From positions 1 through 36,410 of the forward strand of contig CAIVSQ010000128.1 of assembly GCA_903908605.1 (NCBI GenBank): a stretch of 36,410 bases of DNA, written 5' to 3'. The notes under the pieces were generated by a model. It was not told the origin of the DNA. It did not search any database and was given only the letters and a program-made list of their open reading frames with translations. Source of the stretch: an uncultured Anaerolineae bacterium. GTDB lineage: Bacteria; Chloroflexota; Anaerolineae; Anaerolineales; Villigracilaceae. The position numbers were made by a program, and so were the translations under genes. Shown piece by piece: positions 23,503 to 34,400 of the stretch; the stretch's first letter is position 1, and every line of letters starts with the position of its first letter.

Positions 23503-26500
23503 TCAGGTTGATTGTGAACCAATTGATCGAATCATCTGTAACAACTCCCGCAATTGGACGGGTTTGCTGATGTATTCATTCGCGCCAGCTTCAAGGCAGC
23601 GCTCACGATCCCCATACATTGCCAGGGCCGTTATTGCAATAACCGGCAGGTTGGCGATGACCGGGTTGGGGTGCGCGCGAATGCGCCTGATCACCTCCAG
23701 CCCGCTCATACCCGGCATCTGAATATCCATCAAGACCACATCCGGGATCATGTGTTCAAGTTTATCGAGGAATTCCTGCCCGCTGAGCGCCAGCTCCACC
23801 CGAAACTTCCTGGATACCAGAAAATCCGAGAGAATTTCCAACACTATCTCATTGTCATCCGTCACCGCCACCAGGGGAGCGTTTTTTCCCTCGGCTACGA
23901 GCGGCGCGGTGCCGCCTTTGGTCATATTTTTATCACCCGCAAACACCAGCGCGCCCGTCCCTGGCAAACGCACCAACTGCCCGCTCGTGCCCACTACTTC
24001 ACGCCAGGGCAGCATAATTGTAAAGCGACTGCCCATTCCAGGACTACTTTCCACATCCACCCGCCCGCCATGCAGCTCAGCCAGGCGCTGCACCAGTGAA
24101 AGCCCCAGCCCCGTGCCCGAATACTGGCGAGAAAGGCTGCTATCCAACTGCGTAAAGGGTTTAAACAGACGGGTAAAATCCTCTGCGCGAATGCCAATGC
24201 CCTCATCCCAGATCGTAATCTGGATCAGTTGCTGATTTTCATCTCCATTCACTTCAATCCCCAGCCTGCCGCCATCCGGGGTAAACTTTATTGCGTTTCC
24301 CATCAGGTTCACAATCATCTGCTTCAGCCGGCGCGCATCTGCCCGCAGATTAATACTGGCTGGGATCATCTGAAAATTCACTTGCTGATGTTTTTGAGCC
24401 GCCATGCCTCGCGTCAACTGCAGGCTGTTCTGGCAAATCTCGCCCAATGAACAGGCATCAATTTGCAGCTCAAACTTGCCCGCCTCAATCTTGGAAAGAT
24501 CGAGGATGTCGTTGATCAGGGCCAGCAAATGCCTGCCGCTCATTTCAATATTCTTCAAGGCCCGGCGCTGTTTTTCGTTCAATTCACCGTAGGTCACCAT
24601 CTGCAGCGCTTCTGAAAGCCCCAGAATGCCCGTCAATGGGGTGCGCAGCTCATGACTCATACTGGCCAGGAACTCATCCTTCAGGCGCGCGGCTTTCTCA
24701 AGTGCCAGGTTGGCATCGCGCAAATCGCCGGTACGTTCCTCCACGCGTTGCTCCAACTCACCATGGGCCTTGCGCAGCGCTTCCTCGGCCCGTTTCCGCT
24801 CGGTAATATCCTGGGCCACCCCGCGATAACCACGCAAGTTGCCATCCTTATCCAGGATCGGCACCCCATTGGTGAGCAGGCAGATCAGCTCCCCATTCTT
24901 CTTCACATTCCAGTTTTCCATATTGCGAATGGGCGCCTTACGCATGGTCATATCGTAAAAGATCGGCGCAACCCGCTCGACTTCCTCTCGTGGCATAAAG
25001 TCAAAAGGCGTCTTGCCGATGATATCCTCGGCTGATGAACCAAAATAATCCACCGCCCGCTCCGAACTGAATGTGTAAACCCCATGCTCATCCACTTCCC
25101 ACACCCAGTCACCCATGCTGAAGAGAATATCTTTGAATCGTGTTTCGCTCTCCCGCAAGGCATTCTCCGCCTGTCGTCGCTCGGTCACATCCTGCACAGT
25201 ACCGATGCTTTTAAGCGGTTTTCCATCCTGGTCAAGCATCATGCGGCCTTCACCATACACAAAGTGGATCGAACCATCGCGGTGCACCACGCGGTACTCC
25301 AACACCGGTTTATCACCACTTTCCTTATTCGTGGACACCGCATCCAGGTAAATCTCCACATCGTCCGGATGAATGACCTTCATCAGGGACTCAGGGCGTC
25401 CATCATAAGTTTTGGGGTCCAGGTCAAAAACCCGGTACATCTCTTCTGACCAGATTACCAGGTTGGTACGCAAATCCCATTCCCAGCTACCCGTCCGGGC
25501 AATCTTCTGCGCTTCACGCAGGCTGGCCTCATTTTGCCGCAGGGTTTCTTCAATCTGCTTGCGCTCGCTAATATCCTGGCGGATGGCTACGATATGCAAG
25601 ACCTCACCCAGGTCATCCAGCACCGGCGTATAGCTGACTTGCTCAGTATACAGTTGGCCATCCTTGCGCCGGTTGGTCAACTCACCGCGCCAATTGTTCC
25701 CCGCTAATAGGGTGCGTTCAAGTTCATCATAAAAGGACTGATCATGCACACCCGATCGAATCAACTGATGGGTTTTCCCGATCGATTCTGCCAGGCTGTA
25801 GCCGGTCAGCTCTGTCCAGGCCGGGTTGGCCCATTCAATTGTTAGATTTGGATCAGTCACCACAATCGCACTGCTCACATTCATCAATGCGGTGCGCTGC
25901 AAACGCAGGGTTTCCTCGGCCTGCACCAACTCGGTGATGTTGCTGATCTGGGCAATGTGATAAAGCGGCTGTCCCTGGTCATCGCGAACCATCGAAACGC
26001 TCAACATCACCCACACAATGCGCCCAGACTTGTGAAAATTACGTTTCTGCATCTGGAAGCTATTGAGCTCACCCGAGTTCAAGCGCTGGTTCAATTCCAT
26101 ATTTCGGACCATATCATCGGGATGGGTTATCTGCCTGAAGTTGATATTTAGCAATTCCTCTTCGCTATAACCAAGCATATCGCACAATGCCCGGTTGACC
26201 TTAATCCAGTTACCATCCAGGCTGGTCAAGGTCATCCCATTAGGTGCATATTCAAAAGCGTTTGAAAAACGCTGGTTGATCTCAAATAATTCTCGCTGAT
26301 TCTTGCGGCTTTCGGTCACATCGCGCGCCGTACGCAGGATGTGGCTGCAAACCCCTTGTTGATCCAATACTGGCACCAGGGTGATATCCAGCACTTTTTC
26401 TCCCAATGGGGATTGATAAGCCGTTTCATGCTGAATAACCTGCTGCCGGTCACGCACAGCCTGGTAACGCGCCAATCCCTCAGCGATATCTATCTCAGGC

Positions 26501-28785
26501 ACCTTCAGCACACGCAGGAATTCAGCCCGCTCCAGGCCGGTTAATTGGTCTGCCAACTCCGGAAATTCCAGCCCAATTTGCTCAATACAAGCCCTGTTAA
26601 TCATCTGGATGACGAAGCGATCATCTTGCAGTACCCGGTACAGTATTTGCGCATCGGATGAACTGTTAAATACCAGGTCCAACTGGGTGGCATTATCCTT
26701 CAGCGCAGATTCGGCTTTTTTGCGCTCACTGACATCATTCACAATTGCCACCGTGCGGTTGCCATCTGCCATACTGATGACGAATGCAGATATATCCACC
26801 CACCGCCGCGTGCCATCTGCAGAGATAACTTCGTTATCAAGGCGCTGGTTCATCACCAGCGGCATACCAGTTTTCAGCAATTCGAGGATCCTGCGCTGGT
26901 GAAATTCCTCATCTACGCTTTGCTGAACCTGAAGAGGCAAGATGCGTTTCTGCACCTCCCAACCAGATATCCCCAGGACGTCCTTGCGTTTTAATCCGGT
27001 GATCTTCTCCAGCGCCTGGTTCCATTCAATCACCTTCCCAAGCTGGTCCAACATAAGGATACCGCTTGGTGACTGTTCCATCAGCCGGCGGAATTTCTCC
27101 TCGCTCTCGCGCAAGCCTTCCTCGGCCCGTGCCTGCTCACTGATATCCAAGACCTGTGAGCGCAAGGAAATCAGCTTCCCATCCATATCCAGCAGCGCAG
27201 AGTTATACCACTGGCAAATAATGGCCGTTCCGTTTTTCCGAAAATTACGCAGTGTAAAAATGGAACGCGAAACCACCTGCGATTTCAGCACATCCAAGCC
27301 ACCCTTATTAAACCAGCCCAGCCTGGCAAGGTCCTGCCCCAACACCTCGGCCTCACTCCAGCCAAACATCTCTTCCGCCCGTCCTGACCAGGATGTAACC
27401 CGCAGGTCACCATTAAATTGCACCACAGCCAGCGGCGAATTACCAATATGAAAATTCAATTCCTGCAGGGTTTCCTGCAGTTTCTCCTCCGTATTAATGC
27501 GCTGGCGGTCATTCTCAAGCATTTCCAGCGCATAATCCACATTTTCCATTAAATTTTCAAGCAGGCTCACTTCATCCGGGTTAAAGAAAAAAGGTTCCCC
27601 GGCGTACATCATAAACGCGCCAATCACCTTTTCTCGCACCACCACCGGCAATGCAATCGATGAACGGTAGCCGCGCGCCAGGGCCTCATCACCCCAAACC
27701 TGCATCACCGGGTCGTTGGCAATATCGTTGCAAAAATAAGTCTGTTTCGATCGGATTGCGCTGCCAGTTGGGCCGCGCCCAGCCGGGGAATCGCTAACCG
27801 AAATCTCTTTGATCATCTCCAGGTAGCCCAGTTCCTCACCGTACCAGTGAACCGGGCGAACAGCCTGGCGCGATTCTTCCACCAACCCCAACCATGCCAT
27901 GCGAAAACCACCCGCCTCCACAGCAATACGGCATAAGTTGGCAAACAATTCACGTGAATCGCGCGCATGCACCACCATCTGATTAACATGGCTAATCAGC
28001 GCATACACCCGGTTCATACGCCGCAGGGCTGCTTCTACCCTCTTTCTTCCCGAGATATCGCGCGCCACGCCCTGTATATGCCCATTCGGTTGCATTTTCG
28101 CACTTAATTCAATGTCCAGCAGACTGCCATCTTTGCATTTCATCCTGCGATGCACAAATGGGGTGCCCATCGTCGAATCAACCACCCCCAGGTGCAAATC
28201 TTCGAGCGGAGCCAGGTCAAGCAGGTTCATCTTCAATAATTCTTCCAGGCTGTAGCCAGACATCTGGCAGCCGCTCTGATTTACATCAATGTAATTGCCT
28301 TCGCCATCTGTAATGAAGATGCCCTCCGAAGCCTGCTGAAACAGGCTGCGATAGCGCTGCTCACCTTCACGCACAGCCAGTTCGGCCGCCTGGTGTTCCC
28401 GCCTCAGGCGCGTCTGCCGCAATTCACGTTCCAACACGGGCGCAAGACGCGCAAGATTTTGTTTGTGCAAGTAATCATGCGCGCCAGCCTTCATCAGGGC
28501 TACCGCGCGCTCTTCATCTATTTCTCCCGTGATGATGATGACCGGAACATCCAGGTTATTTTTCTGCACCAGGCTCAGTGCCAAGGGGGCATCGAAGACT
28601 GGCAGCGAATAATCCACCGTGATAATATCCCACCCGGGCTGCTCATCCAGTGCTAATTGCATTTCAGCGGCAGTTTCAACCCTCCGAGACACGACTTTAT
28701 ACCCGGCCCGGTACATCTGGCGCAAAACCAGCCCGGCGTCGGTTTCTGAATCTTCCACCATCAGAACACGCAACGGAATTGACAT
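23503..28785 (-). CDS. Giant hybrid kinase, REC-PAS-GAF-PAS7-HisKA-HATPase-REC
   Basis: This 1760-residue cytoplasmic kinase has no membrane segment. The order is REC (1-125, Asp58), PAS (143-258), GAF (265-425), seven PAS domains at about 435-560, 562-685, 688-825, 828-945, 948-1072, 1075-1202 and 1205-1328, coiled coil, HisKA with His1378, HATPase (1485-1600, NLMGNAIKF, GTGLGLSL) and a final REC (1640-1755, Asp1687). Eight PAS domains and one GAF give it unusual sensory capacity. The N-terminal receiver would let another kinase feed in. The ATG at 28785 has a GAGG site, with TATAAT 42 nt upstream. It is first in an operon with the output-less sensor and the CHASE kinase. The last four domains resemble those of both other hybrid kinases in the cluster. 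Confidence 0.93.
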   Translation of the reverse strand: MSIPLRVLMVEDSETDAGLVLRQMYRAGYKVVSRRVETAAEMQLALDEQPGWDIITVDYSLPVFDAPLALSLVQKNNLDVPVIIITGEIDEERAVALMKAGAHDYLHKQNLARLAPVLERELRQTRLRREHQAAELAVREGEQRYRSLFQQASEGIFITDGEGNYIDVNQSGCQMSGYSLEELLKMNLLDLAPLEDLHLGVVDSTMGTPFVHRRMKCKDGSLLDIELSAKMQPNGHIQGVARDISGRKRVEAALRRMNRVYALISHVNQMVVHARDSRELFANLCRIAVEAGGFRMAWLGLVEESRQAVRPVHWYGEELGYLEMIKEISVSDSPAGRGPTGSAIRSKQTYFCNDIANDPVMQVWGDEALARGYRSSIALPVVVREKVIGAFMMYAGEPFFFNPDEVSLLENLMENVDYALEMLENDRQRINTEEKLQETLQELNFHIGNSPLAVVQFNGDLRVTSWSGRAEEMFGWSEAEVLGQDLARLGWFNKGGLDVLKSQVVSRSIFTLRNFRKNGTAIICQWYNSALLDMDGKLISLRSQVLDISEQARAEEGLRESEEKFRRLMEQSPSGILMLDQLGKVIEWNQALEKITGLKRKDVLGISGWEVQKRILPLQVQQSVDEEFHQRRILELLKTGMPLVMNQRLDNEVISADGTRRWVDISAFVISMADGNRTVAIVNDVSERKKAESALKDNATQLDLVFNSSSDAQILYRVLQDDRFVIQMINRACIEQIGLEFPELADQLTGLERAEFLRVLKVPEIDIAEGLARYQAVRDRQQVIQHETAYQSPLGEKVLDITLVPVLDQQGVCSHILRTARDVTESRKNQRELFEINQRFSNAFEYAPNGMTLTSLDGNWIKVNRALCDMLGYSEEELLNINFRQITHPDDMVRNMELNQRLNSGELNSFQMQKRNFHKSGRIVWVMLSVSMVRDDQGQPLYHIAQISNITELVQAEETLRLQRTALMNVSSAIVVTDPNLTIEWANPAWTELTGYSLAESIGKTHQLIRSGVHDQSFYDELERTLLAGNNWRGELTNRRKDGQLYTEQVSYTPVLDDLGEVLHIVAIRQDISERKQIEETLRQNEASLREAQKIARTGSWEWDLRTNLVIWSEEMYRVFDLDPKTYDGRPESLMKVIHPDDVEIYLDAVSTNKESGDKPVLEYRVVHRDGSIHFVYGEGRMMLDQDGKPLKSIGTVQDVTERRQAENALRESETRFKDILFSMGDWVWEVDEHGVYTFSSERAVDYFGSSAEDIIGKTPFDFMPREEVERVAPIFYDMTMRKAPIRNMENWNVKKNGELICLLTNGVPILDKDGNLRGYRGVAQDITERKRAEEALRKAHGELEQRVEERTGDLRDANLALEKAARLKDEFLASMSHELRTPLTGILGLSEALQMVTYGELNEKQRRALKNIEMSGRHLLALINDILDLSKIEAGKFELQIDACSLGEICQNSLQLTRGMAAQKHQQVNFQMIPASINLRADARRLKQMIVNLMGNAIKFTPDGGRLGIEVNGDENQQLIQITIWDEGIGIRAEDFTRLFKPFTQLDSSLSRQYSGTGLGLSLVQRLAELHGGRVDVESSPGMGSRFTIMLPWREVVGTSGQLVRLPGTGALVFAGDKNMTKGGTAPLVAEGKNAPLVAVTDDNEIVLEILSDFLVSRKFRVELALSGQEFLDKLEHMIPDVVLMDIQMPGMSGLEVIRRIRAHPNPVIANLPVIAITALAMYGDRERCLEAGANEYISKPVQLRELLQMIRSIGSQST

Positions 28786-28826
28786 TCCATCCTCTAGGTT
28801 TTATTTGCTACTGAATCGTCTATATG

Positions 28827-28832
28827 ATTATA
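28827..28832 (-). promoter_or_regulatory. Promoter -10 of the giant kinase operon
   Basis: TATAAT on the minus strand, inside an AT-rich run, 42 nt before the ATG at 28785. No clear -35 is seen. No terminator for the preceding cyclase gene is evident in this 165-bp gap, so read-through is possible. Confidence 0.45.
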
Positions 28833-28950
28833 TATTGGCAGGCGTTTTTGTGGGGGTGCAAATGGCCCAATGCCCCGCAAAACACCACTTTCCCCCGTAA
28901 ATTAATCCTAAAAATTGCTTCAAATTCCTCCATCCCAAACCAGCGTGGTC

Positions 28951-30183
28951 CTAGCCGCCCACATTCTCAAGCGCTTGTTTCGCAACCACCAGATTCCTAC
29001 CGCCAGCCTTGGCCAGGTAAAGCGACTGGTCGGCCAGCTTTATCAATTGGTCACGCCCAAGTTCACCACCCGTTAAGACAGCCAGGCCCATACTGATGGT
29101 TAGGGTACTTCCTGCAATACTGGCCCGGTGCGAAATTTGTAACGACTGCACCTTGGCCCGCAGCATGTTACCAATCGCCAGCCCACCTTCCAGCGAAGTA
29201 TTGGGCAGGATAATGCCAAATTCCTCGCCACCATAGCGCGCCACCAGATCACCGGGACGCTTCAACACGCTGCTCATGGCATGGGCCACTGCTGCCAGGC
29301 TATCATCACCGGCCTGGTGACCATAGCTATCGTTGTAAGGTTTAAAATGATCGATATCGCAAATACACACCACCAGCGGGGTGCCATTGCGACGCGAATA
29401 TTCATATTCGCGCGTCAGAGTTTCTTCAAAATATCGGCGATTGTAAATCTTGGTCAGCCCGTCGATGGTGGAAAGGTTTTCCAACATCCCCATGTTATCG
29501 GCCAGCTTTTTTCCGTAGAAAAGAATCATACCGCCACCCGTCATAGCAATCAGCAAATGACTGAAGAGCAGCACCCAGGGCTGTTCCACCCCCACCGCAT
29601 AAGATACGCTAATTCCCCCGCGCACATCTCCCATTTTATAGCCTTGCTTCACATGACATTTCAGACAGCTTTCCTCAACCATCAAAGGCGCCATATAACG
29701 AAATTCGGTATATTTCCCGTTATTAAAATAGGCGTGATACTCTTTTACATTGCGGTTTTCAAAAGAACGCAGGGCCTGGGCTTCCCAATCCACTGCAGCA
29801 TTGGCCGGGCGAATAGGCTTCAGACTGGTAATGTGAAACTTAATATTATGCTCGCGCGACGATAACTCCGCCACCAGGCGCGTCATATAGGCCGGGTTGA
29901 TCAAGGTTAACGCCATACCATCGGTGGTGGTCACATCCCGTTTGGGCACTTCCAGGTATGGGTTGGGCTGCACACCCGGGCTGACCGGTACATACACACC
30001 CCCATACTGTGAATTCCACGCCCGCATAATCAGCAGCTGATTAAAGAATGCTCGCGCGCTTTCCAGGTGGGTATTTTCCTGGCTGCGCTGCAACTGCGCC
30101 ATATTCCAGGCGGCCGAAGATCCAATCAACAGCATCCACACACAAAAAACCACCGTAATGTAAAGCCTCGGTTTTGAAACCAT
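28951..30183 (-). CDS. Heme-sensing diguanylate cyclase, Tll0287-like-GGDEF
   Basis: This protein of 410 residues from the chosen ATG has an N-terminal helix (about 8-28), an extracytoplasmic Tll0287-like (DUF3365) domain (about 30-200), a second helix (about 208-228) and GGDEF (about 240-405). The sensor holds a c-type heme site, C173-L-K-C176-H177, so heme would be attached outside the membrane and may report redox state or a gas. GGEEF starts at residue 318, with an intact RxxD site (RPGD). The GTG at 30234 and ATG at 30198 are further starts; the ATG at 30183 is preferred because it puts the hydrophobic helix close to the N-terminus and has a modest GGA site. The OmpR-type gene upstream ends in its own terminator. 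Confidence 0.9.
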   Translation of the reverse strand: MVSKPRLYITVVFCVWMLLIGSSAAWNMAQLQRSQENTHLESARAFFNQLLIMRAWNSQYGGVYVPVSPGVQPNPYLEVPKRDVTTTDGMALTLINPAYMTRLVAELSSREHNIKFHITSLKPIRPANAAVDWEAQALRSFENRNVKEYHAYFNNGKYTEFRYMAPLMVEESCLKCHVKQGYKMGDVRGGISVSYAVGVEQPWVLLFSHLLIAMTGGGMILFYGKKLADNMGMLENLSTIDGLTKIYNRRYFEETLTREYEYSRRNGTPLVVCICDIDHFKPYNDSYGHQAGDDSLAAVAHAMSSVLKRPGDLVARYGGEEFGIILPNTSLEGGLAIGNMLRAKVQSLQISHRASIAGSTLTISMGLAVLTGGELGRDQLIKLADQSLYLAKAGGRNLVVAKQALENVGG

Positions 30184-30316
30184 CGGACATCCGCTCATAG
30201 AGAACAATAGTACTGCCAGGAGCCTTCCGTTCACGACAGGCGTTCATTTTTCGCTTTTTACCAAAATTACGCTAATACTGCTAGCTCAGCTGCAAACCAA
30301 CCCAATCTTTTGGCAC

Positions 30317-30343
30317 AAAAAAAGGCCCCTCGAATTTTCGAGG
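30317..30343 (-). terminator. Rho-independent terminator of the OmpR-family gene
   Basis: Stem CCTCGAA/TTCGAGG with a 2-nt centre, extended by a GG/CC pair across an internal loop, then seven T on the minus strand. It lies 31 nt past the stop at 30374. Confidence 0.9.
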
Positions 30344-30373
30344 AACCCCTTGTTGTCGATCGTTCTGCCAGGC

Positions 30374-31081
30374 TCAGGCGGTTTGTTTCACAAACCGGTA
30401 GCCTGTACCATGCTCGGTTTCAAAATACTTTACATTCTTTGGGTCCGGTTCCAACTTCTGGCGCAGGTGGGTCATGTACACACGCACATAATCCGTCTCA
30501 TCGCGATAGGCATACCCCCACACACGCTCAAGAATCTGAGTGGCAGTTACCAGGCGGCCAGAATTTTCCACCAAGTACTCCAACATACCATATTCCTTGG
30601 CACTCAACTTCACCGGTTCGCCCTTCACAAGCACACGATGCTGGTCAAGATCAACCGTCATATAACCATCGCTGTAGATTGGGGCTTGCGAGGCAGCACT
30701 TGCCTGCGAGGCGCGCCTCAAGGCAGCTCGAATACGTGAGAGCAATACCTTCGGATTAAACGGCTTGGTAATATAATCATCGGCGCCATGATCCAGGCCC
30801 ATCACGATGTCCTCATCGCGGCCTTTGCTGGTCAGCATCACCACCGGCGTATCAGCCATCTGGCGAATACCATTCAACACCTGCCAACCATCCACATTGG
30901 GCATGACAACATCCAACAGCGCCAGGTCAGGGCGCACCGCGTAAAACTGGCGCAATCCATCCTGACCATCCTGGGCTGTAAATACTTGATAGCCCGCATC
31001 ATCCAGCACTTTCTTTGCCAGAAATCGCACGGTTGGATCGTCATCGACAATCAGAATTTTTTTGTTGAATGTCTCGCTCAT
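30374..31081 (-). CDS. OmpR/PhoB-family response regulator
   Basis: This 235-residue transcription factor has a receiver (8-122) with Asp13/Asp14, phospho-Asp57 (LALLDVVMPN), Thr84 and Lys106-Pro, a short Ser/Ala linker, and a winged-helix DNA-binding domain (about 138-232, ending HGTGYRFVKQ). All catalytic receiver residues are present. The ATG at 31081 has only a short AGG nearby, and a six-codon frame (MRIEQA) overlaps it as TGATG. A strong extended -10 lies about 40 nt upstream, and a terminator follows. It faces the plus-strand kinase gene across a 385-bp shared region; that kinase lacks a working receiver, so this regulator is its best candidate partner in the window. Confidence 0.95.
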   Translation of the reverse strand: MSETFNKKILIVDDDPTVRFLAKKVLDDAGYQVFTAQDGQDGLRQFYAVRPDLALLDVVMPNVDGWQVLNGIRQMADTPVVMLTSKGRDEDIVMGLDHGADDYITKPFNPKVLLSRIRAALRRASQASAASQAPIYSDGYMTVDLDQHRVLVKGEPVKLSAKEYGMLEYLVENSGRLVTATQILERVWGYAYRDETDYVRVYMTHLRQKLEPDPKNVKYFETEHGTGYRFVKQTA

Positions 31082-31466
31082 CAGGCCTGTTCAATCCTCA
31101 TAATATAAACAAGTATAATTATAGCATAATTGACCCCGTTGCCTGCCTTTACATGACATACCATCCCCCCGTTCAGAACTTGTCACAAACGCTCATGGAA
31201 GGTCAACCATTTCTAAACAAACCCGGGATAACCAAACAAATCAGACGGAACGCCGGTTGCCAGTACACAAAAAACACGATTTACCGTTTGCTCCAAACAA
31301 TGCACCACATTACCTGGCAACGCATGCCTTTCGCTGGTAACCATCCACGTAGACTTTTCGCGCAAATCTCCACGCTCAAAAATGTCCGGTTCACTTTTTC
31401 AGGCGCTTTTCATCCTACCTGCTCCAACACTGCCGAAACCTGGCCCACCCACCTGAGGTTTAATTC
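31082..31466. other. Divergent intergenic region, 385 bp
   Basis: This region separates the OmpR-type gene and the plus-strand kinase. An AT-rich core at 31100-31133 holds the minus-strand extended -10 and a plus-strand TATAAT (31114-31119) without a convincing -35. The kinase ribosome binding site (GAGG) is 8 nt before its ATG. I see no tRNA, repeat or recognisable riboswitch in the remainder. Confidence 0.6.
31118..31126 (-). promoter_or_regulatory. Extended -10 promoter of the OmpR-family gene
   Basis: The minus strand reads TGCTATAAT, a perfect extended -10. Transcription would start about 10 nt before the small MRIEQA frame and about 30 nt before the regulator ATG. Confidence 0.65.
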
Positions 31467-34400
31467 ATGACATCTTCCAACCCTACCCCCGGCTCATCCA
31501 AAAATCTTCTTACTCGTTACACTTGGGTGATCTTCCCCGGCCATGAATTGCAGAGCATGCTTAACCAGGTTATCTGGCAAAACCTGCGCTCCACAGCATT
31601 TGGGATCGGCCTGTTTTACGCATTTTTCTGGACGGTTCCACTCATCTTCAATACCCCCAACCAGCTTTTTCAGGTATTAGCAGATTCCAGCCTGGCAGCC
31701 ATCCTGCTGCTGGCATCAAGATGGCTCAAGATCACCACCCCCCGACCGGCTTCCAGCCCAGCCATCGGCACCCTTCTGTTGACCCTCATCGCCGCCAACT
31801 CGCTCTTGCATATTTCACTCGCTGGCAACATCAACCAGACTACGCTCATCATCCTGGAAATGGTTTGCACCGGTGTGCTCATCCTCTCGCCCGCCTGGTT
31901 GCTGCTGGTCTGTTCCCTGCTGTGGGCTGGCTGGCTGGCTATCGTCCTCCAGTTACCCTCTGGCCAGGCCGATGTGCTTCACTACGCTTTTTCACTGGCC
32001 ATCGCCACGCTGGTAAGCTGGTTGGTTTATTACCTGCGCTTCTCTGGCCTGCGCAGCACAGAGCTGGCCCGCGCAGCAGCCCGCGAACAAGAAGAAGAAA
32101 ACAGCGCCCGCCAGCGGCAGATGATCAACATTCTTGAAAATATGGATAACCCGCTGTGGTCCATCCAACTACCCGAACCACACCTGTTTTATATGAACAG
32201 TGCCGCCTGCCACGTCTCTGGCGGCACCCTGCAAGAATTCCAAAACGATTTTAAGCGTTGGAATACAGTGCTATCCAACACCGATCTTGACATCGTTATA
32301 AATCAATACCAGCAGATCCTTTCAACCGGTGTTAGCAACGAGAGCGAAGTATGTATTCGCCAGGCCAATGGCAGCGAGCACTGGTTACGCGTGCACATGC
32401 ACCTCAGCCACCAGGATGAACATCACTCGCGCCTCGATATCATTGCCAGCGATGTCACCGAACGCAGGCAGTATGACGAAACCAACCGCCGCCTGGCCGC
32501 TGCCATGCAGGCTGCCGGCGAAGGCATCGCCATCACCGACCCGCAGGGCAACATCCTGGAAGTCAACCCCGCCTTCGAACATCTTACCGGCTATTCATCC
32601 GCCCAGGTCATCGGGAAAAACCCAAGCTTCCTCAACAGCGAGCCGCCGGGTGGGCAGGTCCACAATGACTTGTTAAATACCCTCTGGGCTGGTAAAGACT
32701 GGCGCGGGCGGATGCTCAACCGGCGCAGCGATGGCACCCATTACCATGCCCACAGCACCATTTCGCCTATCCGCGACCAGGCAGGCCGCGTAAATAGCTT
32801 CGTCTGGACCCACAGCGATGTCAGCGAGGATGTGCGCTCTGAACTGGAAGTGCGCGCTCGTTCCGCCCGCATGGAAGCCCTCATCGAGAACCTGCAATCG
32901 GGTGTTCTGATGGAGGATGAGCACAGCCAGATCGTACACATCAACCAGCAAATCTTCCACCTTTTTAACCTGCCTCCCATCCAGGGCAAAATCGTACCCA
33001 CTCACCTCTGGCAAACACTGCGTGGCTGTTTTGAAAACCAGGATGATGTCCACCAGCGAGCGATCGAAATATTAAAGGGCCGCCTGCCCGTTTCTGGTGA
33101 AGAAATCCGCCTGCGGGATGGCCGCATCCTCGAGCAAGATTACATCCCCATCTTTGTCGATCAGCACTACTACGGTCACCTCTGGCTGTATCGTGATGTC
33201 ACCGGGCAAAAACAGGCCGCCATTGCATTAAACAAGTGGACCCAGCAGCTCAAGACCCTTTACGAAACCTCGCTGGAAATCAATGACCGCCAGGAAATTA
33301 CCGCTCTGCTCGAAACCATCGTCCAACGCGCCAACCACCTGCTTAATGTCAGCTGCGCCAGCGTACACCTGACCCAACCTCAAACCGCCCTGCTCGAAAT
33401 GGTCGCCGCCACAGGCTGCCTGGCAGAATATGCCGGCTCCACCTTGCAACCCGGCGAAGGTTACCCCGGTGAAATCATCACCGCTGGGTCTCCCCTGGTC
33501 GCCAACGGTGACCAGGTCTGGCAATCTGGCACTCTGTCCACTCAAACCACCCTTCCACAGCTGGCCCTGGGTGTACCACTCAAGGCCCATAACCAGGTCA
33601 CCGGTGCCATTATCGTCCTGCGTGAAGAACAAGCCGGTAGTTTTAGCGAAGAAGAAATTCGACTGTTCAGCCTGTTCGCCGACCAGGCCGCCATCGCGCT
33701 CGAGAACGCCCGCCTGCTTGCCCAACTGCAGCGTGAACTGCTGGCCCGCGTCAGCGTGGAAGAAACCCTGCGCTACCGTGTCCGCCTGGAAGCAGTCGGC
33801 ACCAATCTCTCCACCCACTTCGTGGCACTCGAACCCGGCGAAGTGGATGGCGCCATCAACCACGAACTGGCCGTCATCGGCGACGTAACCACAGCCGACC
33901 GGGCCTACGTCTTCCTGTTTTCAGCTTCGGGCGACCAGATGAGCAATACCTACGAATGGTGCGCCCCAGGCGTGGAGCCGCAGATCCACAACTTGCAGGA
34001 CCTGCCCACCCAATCCCTGCCCTGGTGGACCGGCCGCCTGCAAAACTTCGAAGACATTCACCTCCCCAGCCTGCGCCAGATGCCCCCCGAAGCCCATGGT
34101 GAGCGCGACCTGCTGATGGAACAGGGCATTCAATCCCTCATTGTGGTGCCCATGCTGGTGGGGCGCGAAGTGGTGGGTTTCCTTGGCCTCGATTCGGTCC
34201 ACACAGAGCGTACCTGGTCCGCAGATGTGATTACCATGCTGCGCCTGGCCGGCGAAATCATCGGTAGCGCCCTCGATCGCAAACGATCAGATGAAACCCG
34301 CCGCCAAAGCGACCTGGTCTACCGCGCCTTGTTCGACCGCACCCTCGACGCCATCTTCATCGTCAGCCTGCGCGGCAAATACCTGGCGGTCAACCAGCGC

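Noticed and set aside
33228-33863. 211-residue minus-strand ORF inside the plus-strand kinase
   Set aside because: Antisense to GAF and coil coding sequence; no motif and no start signal.
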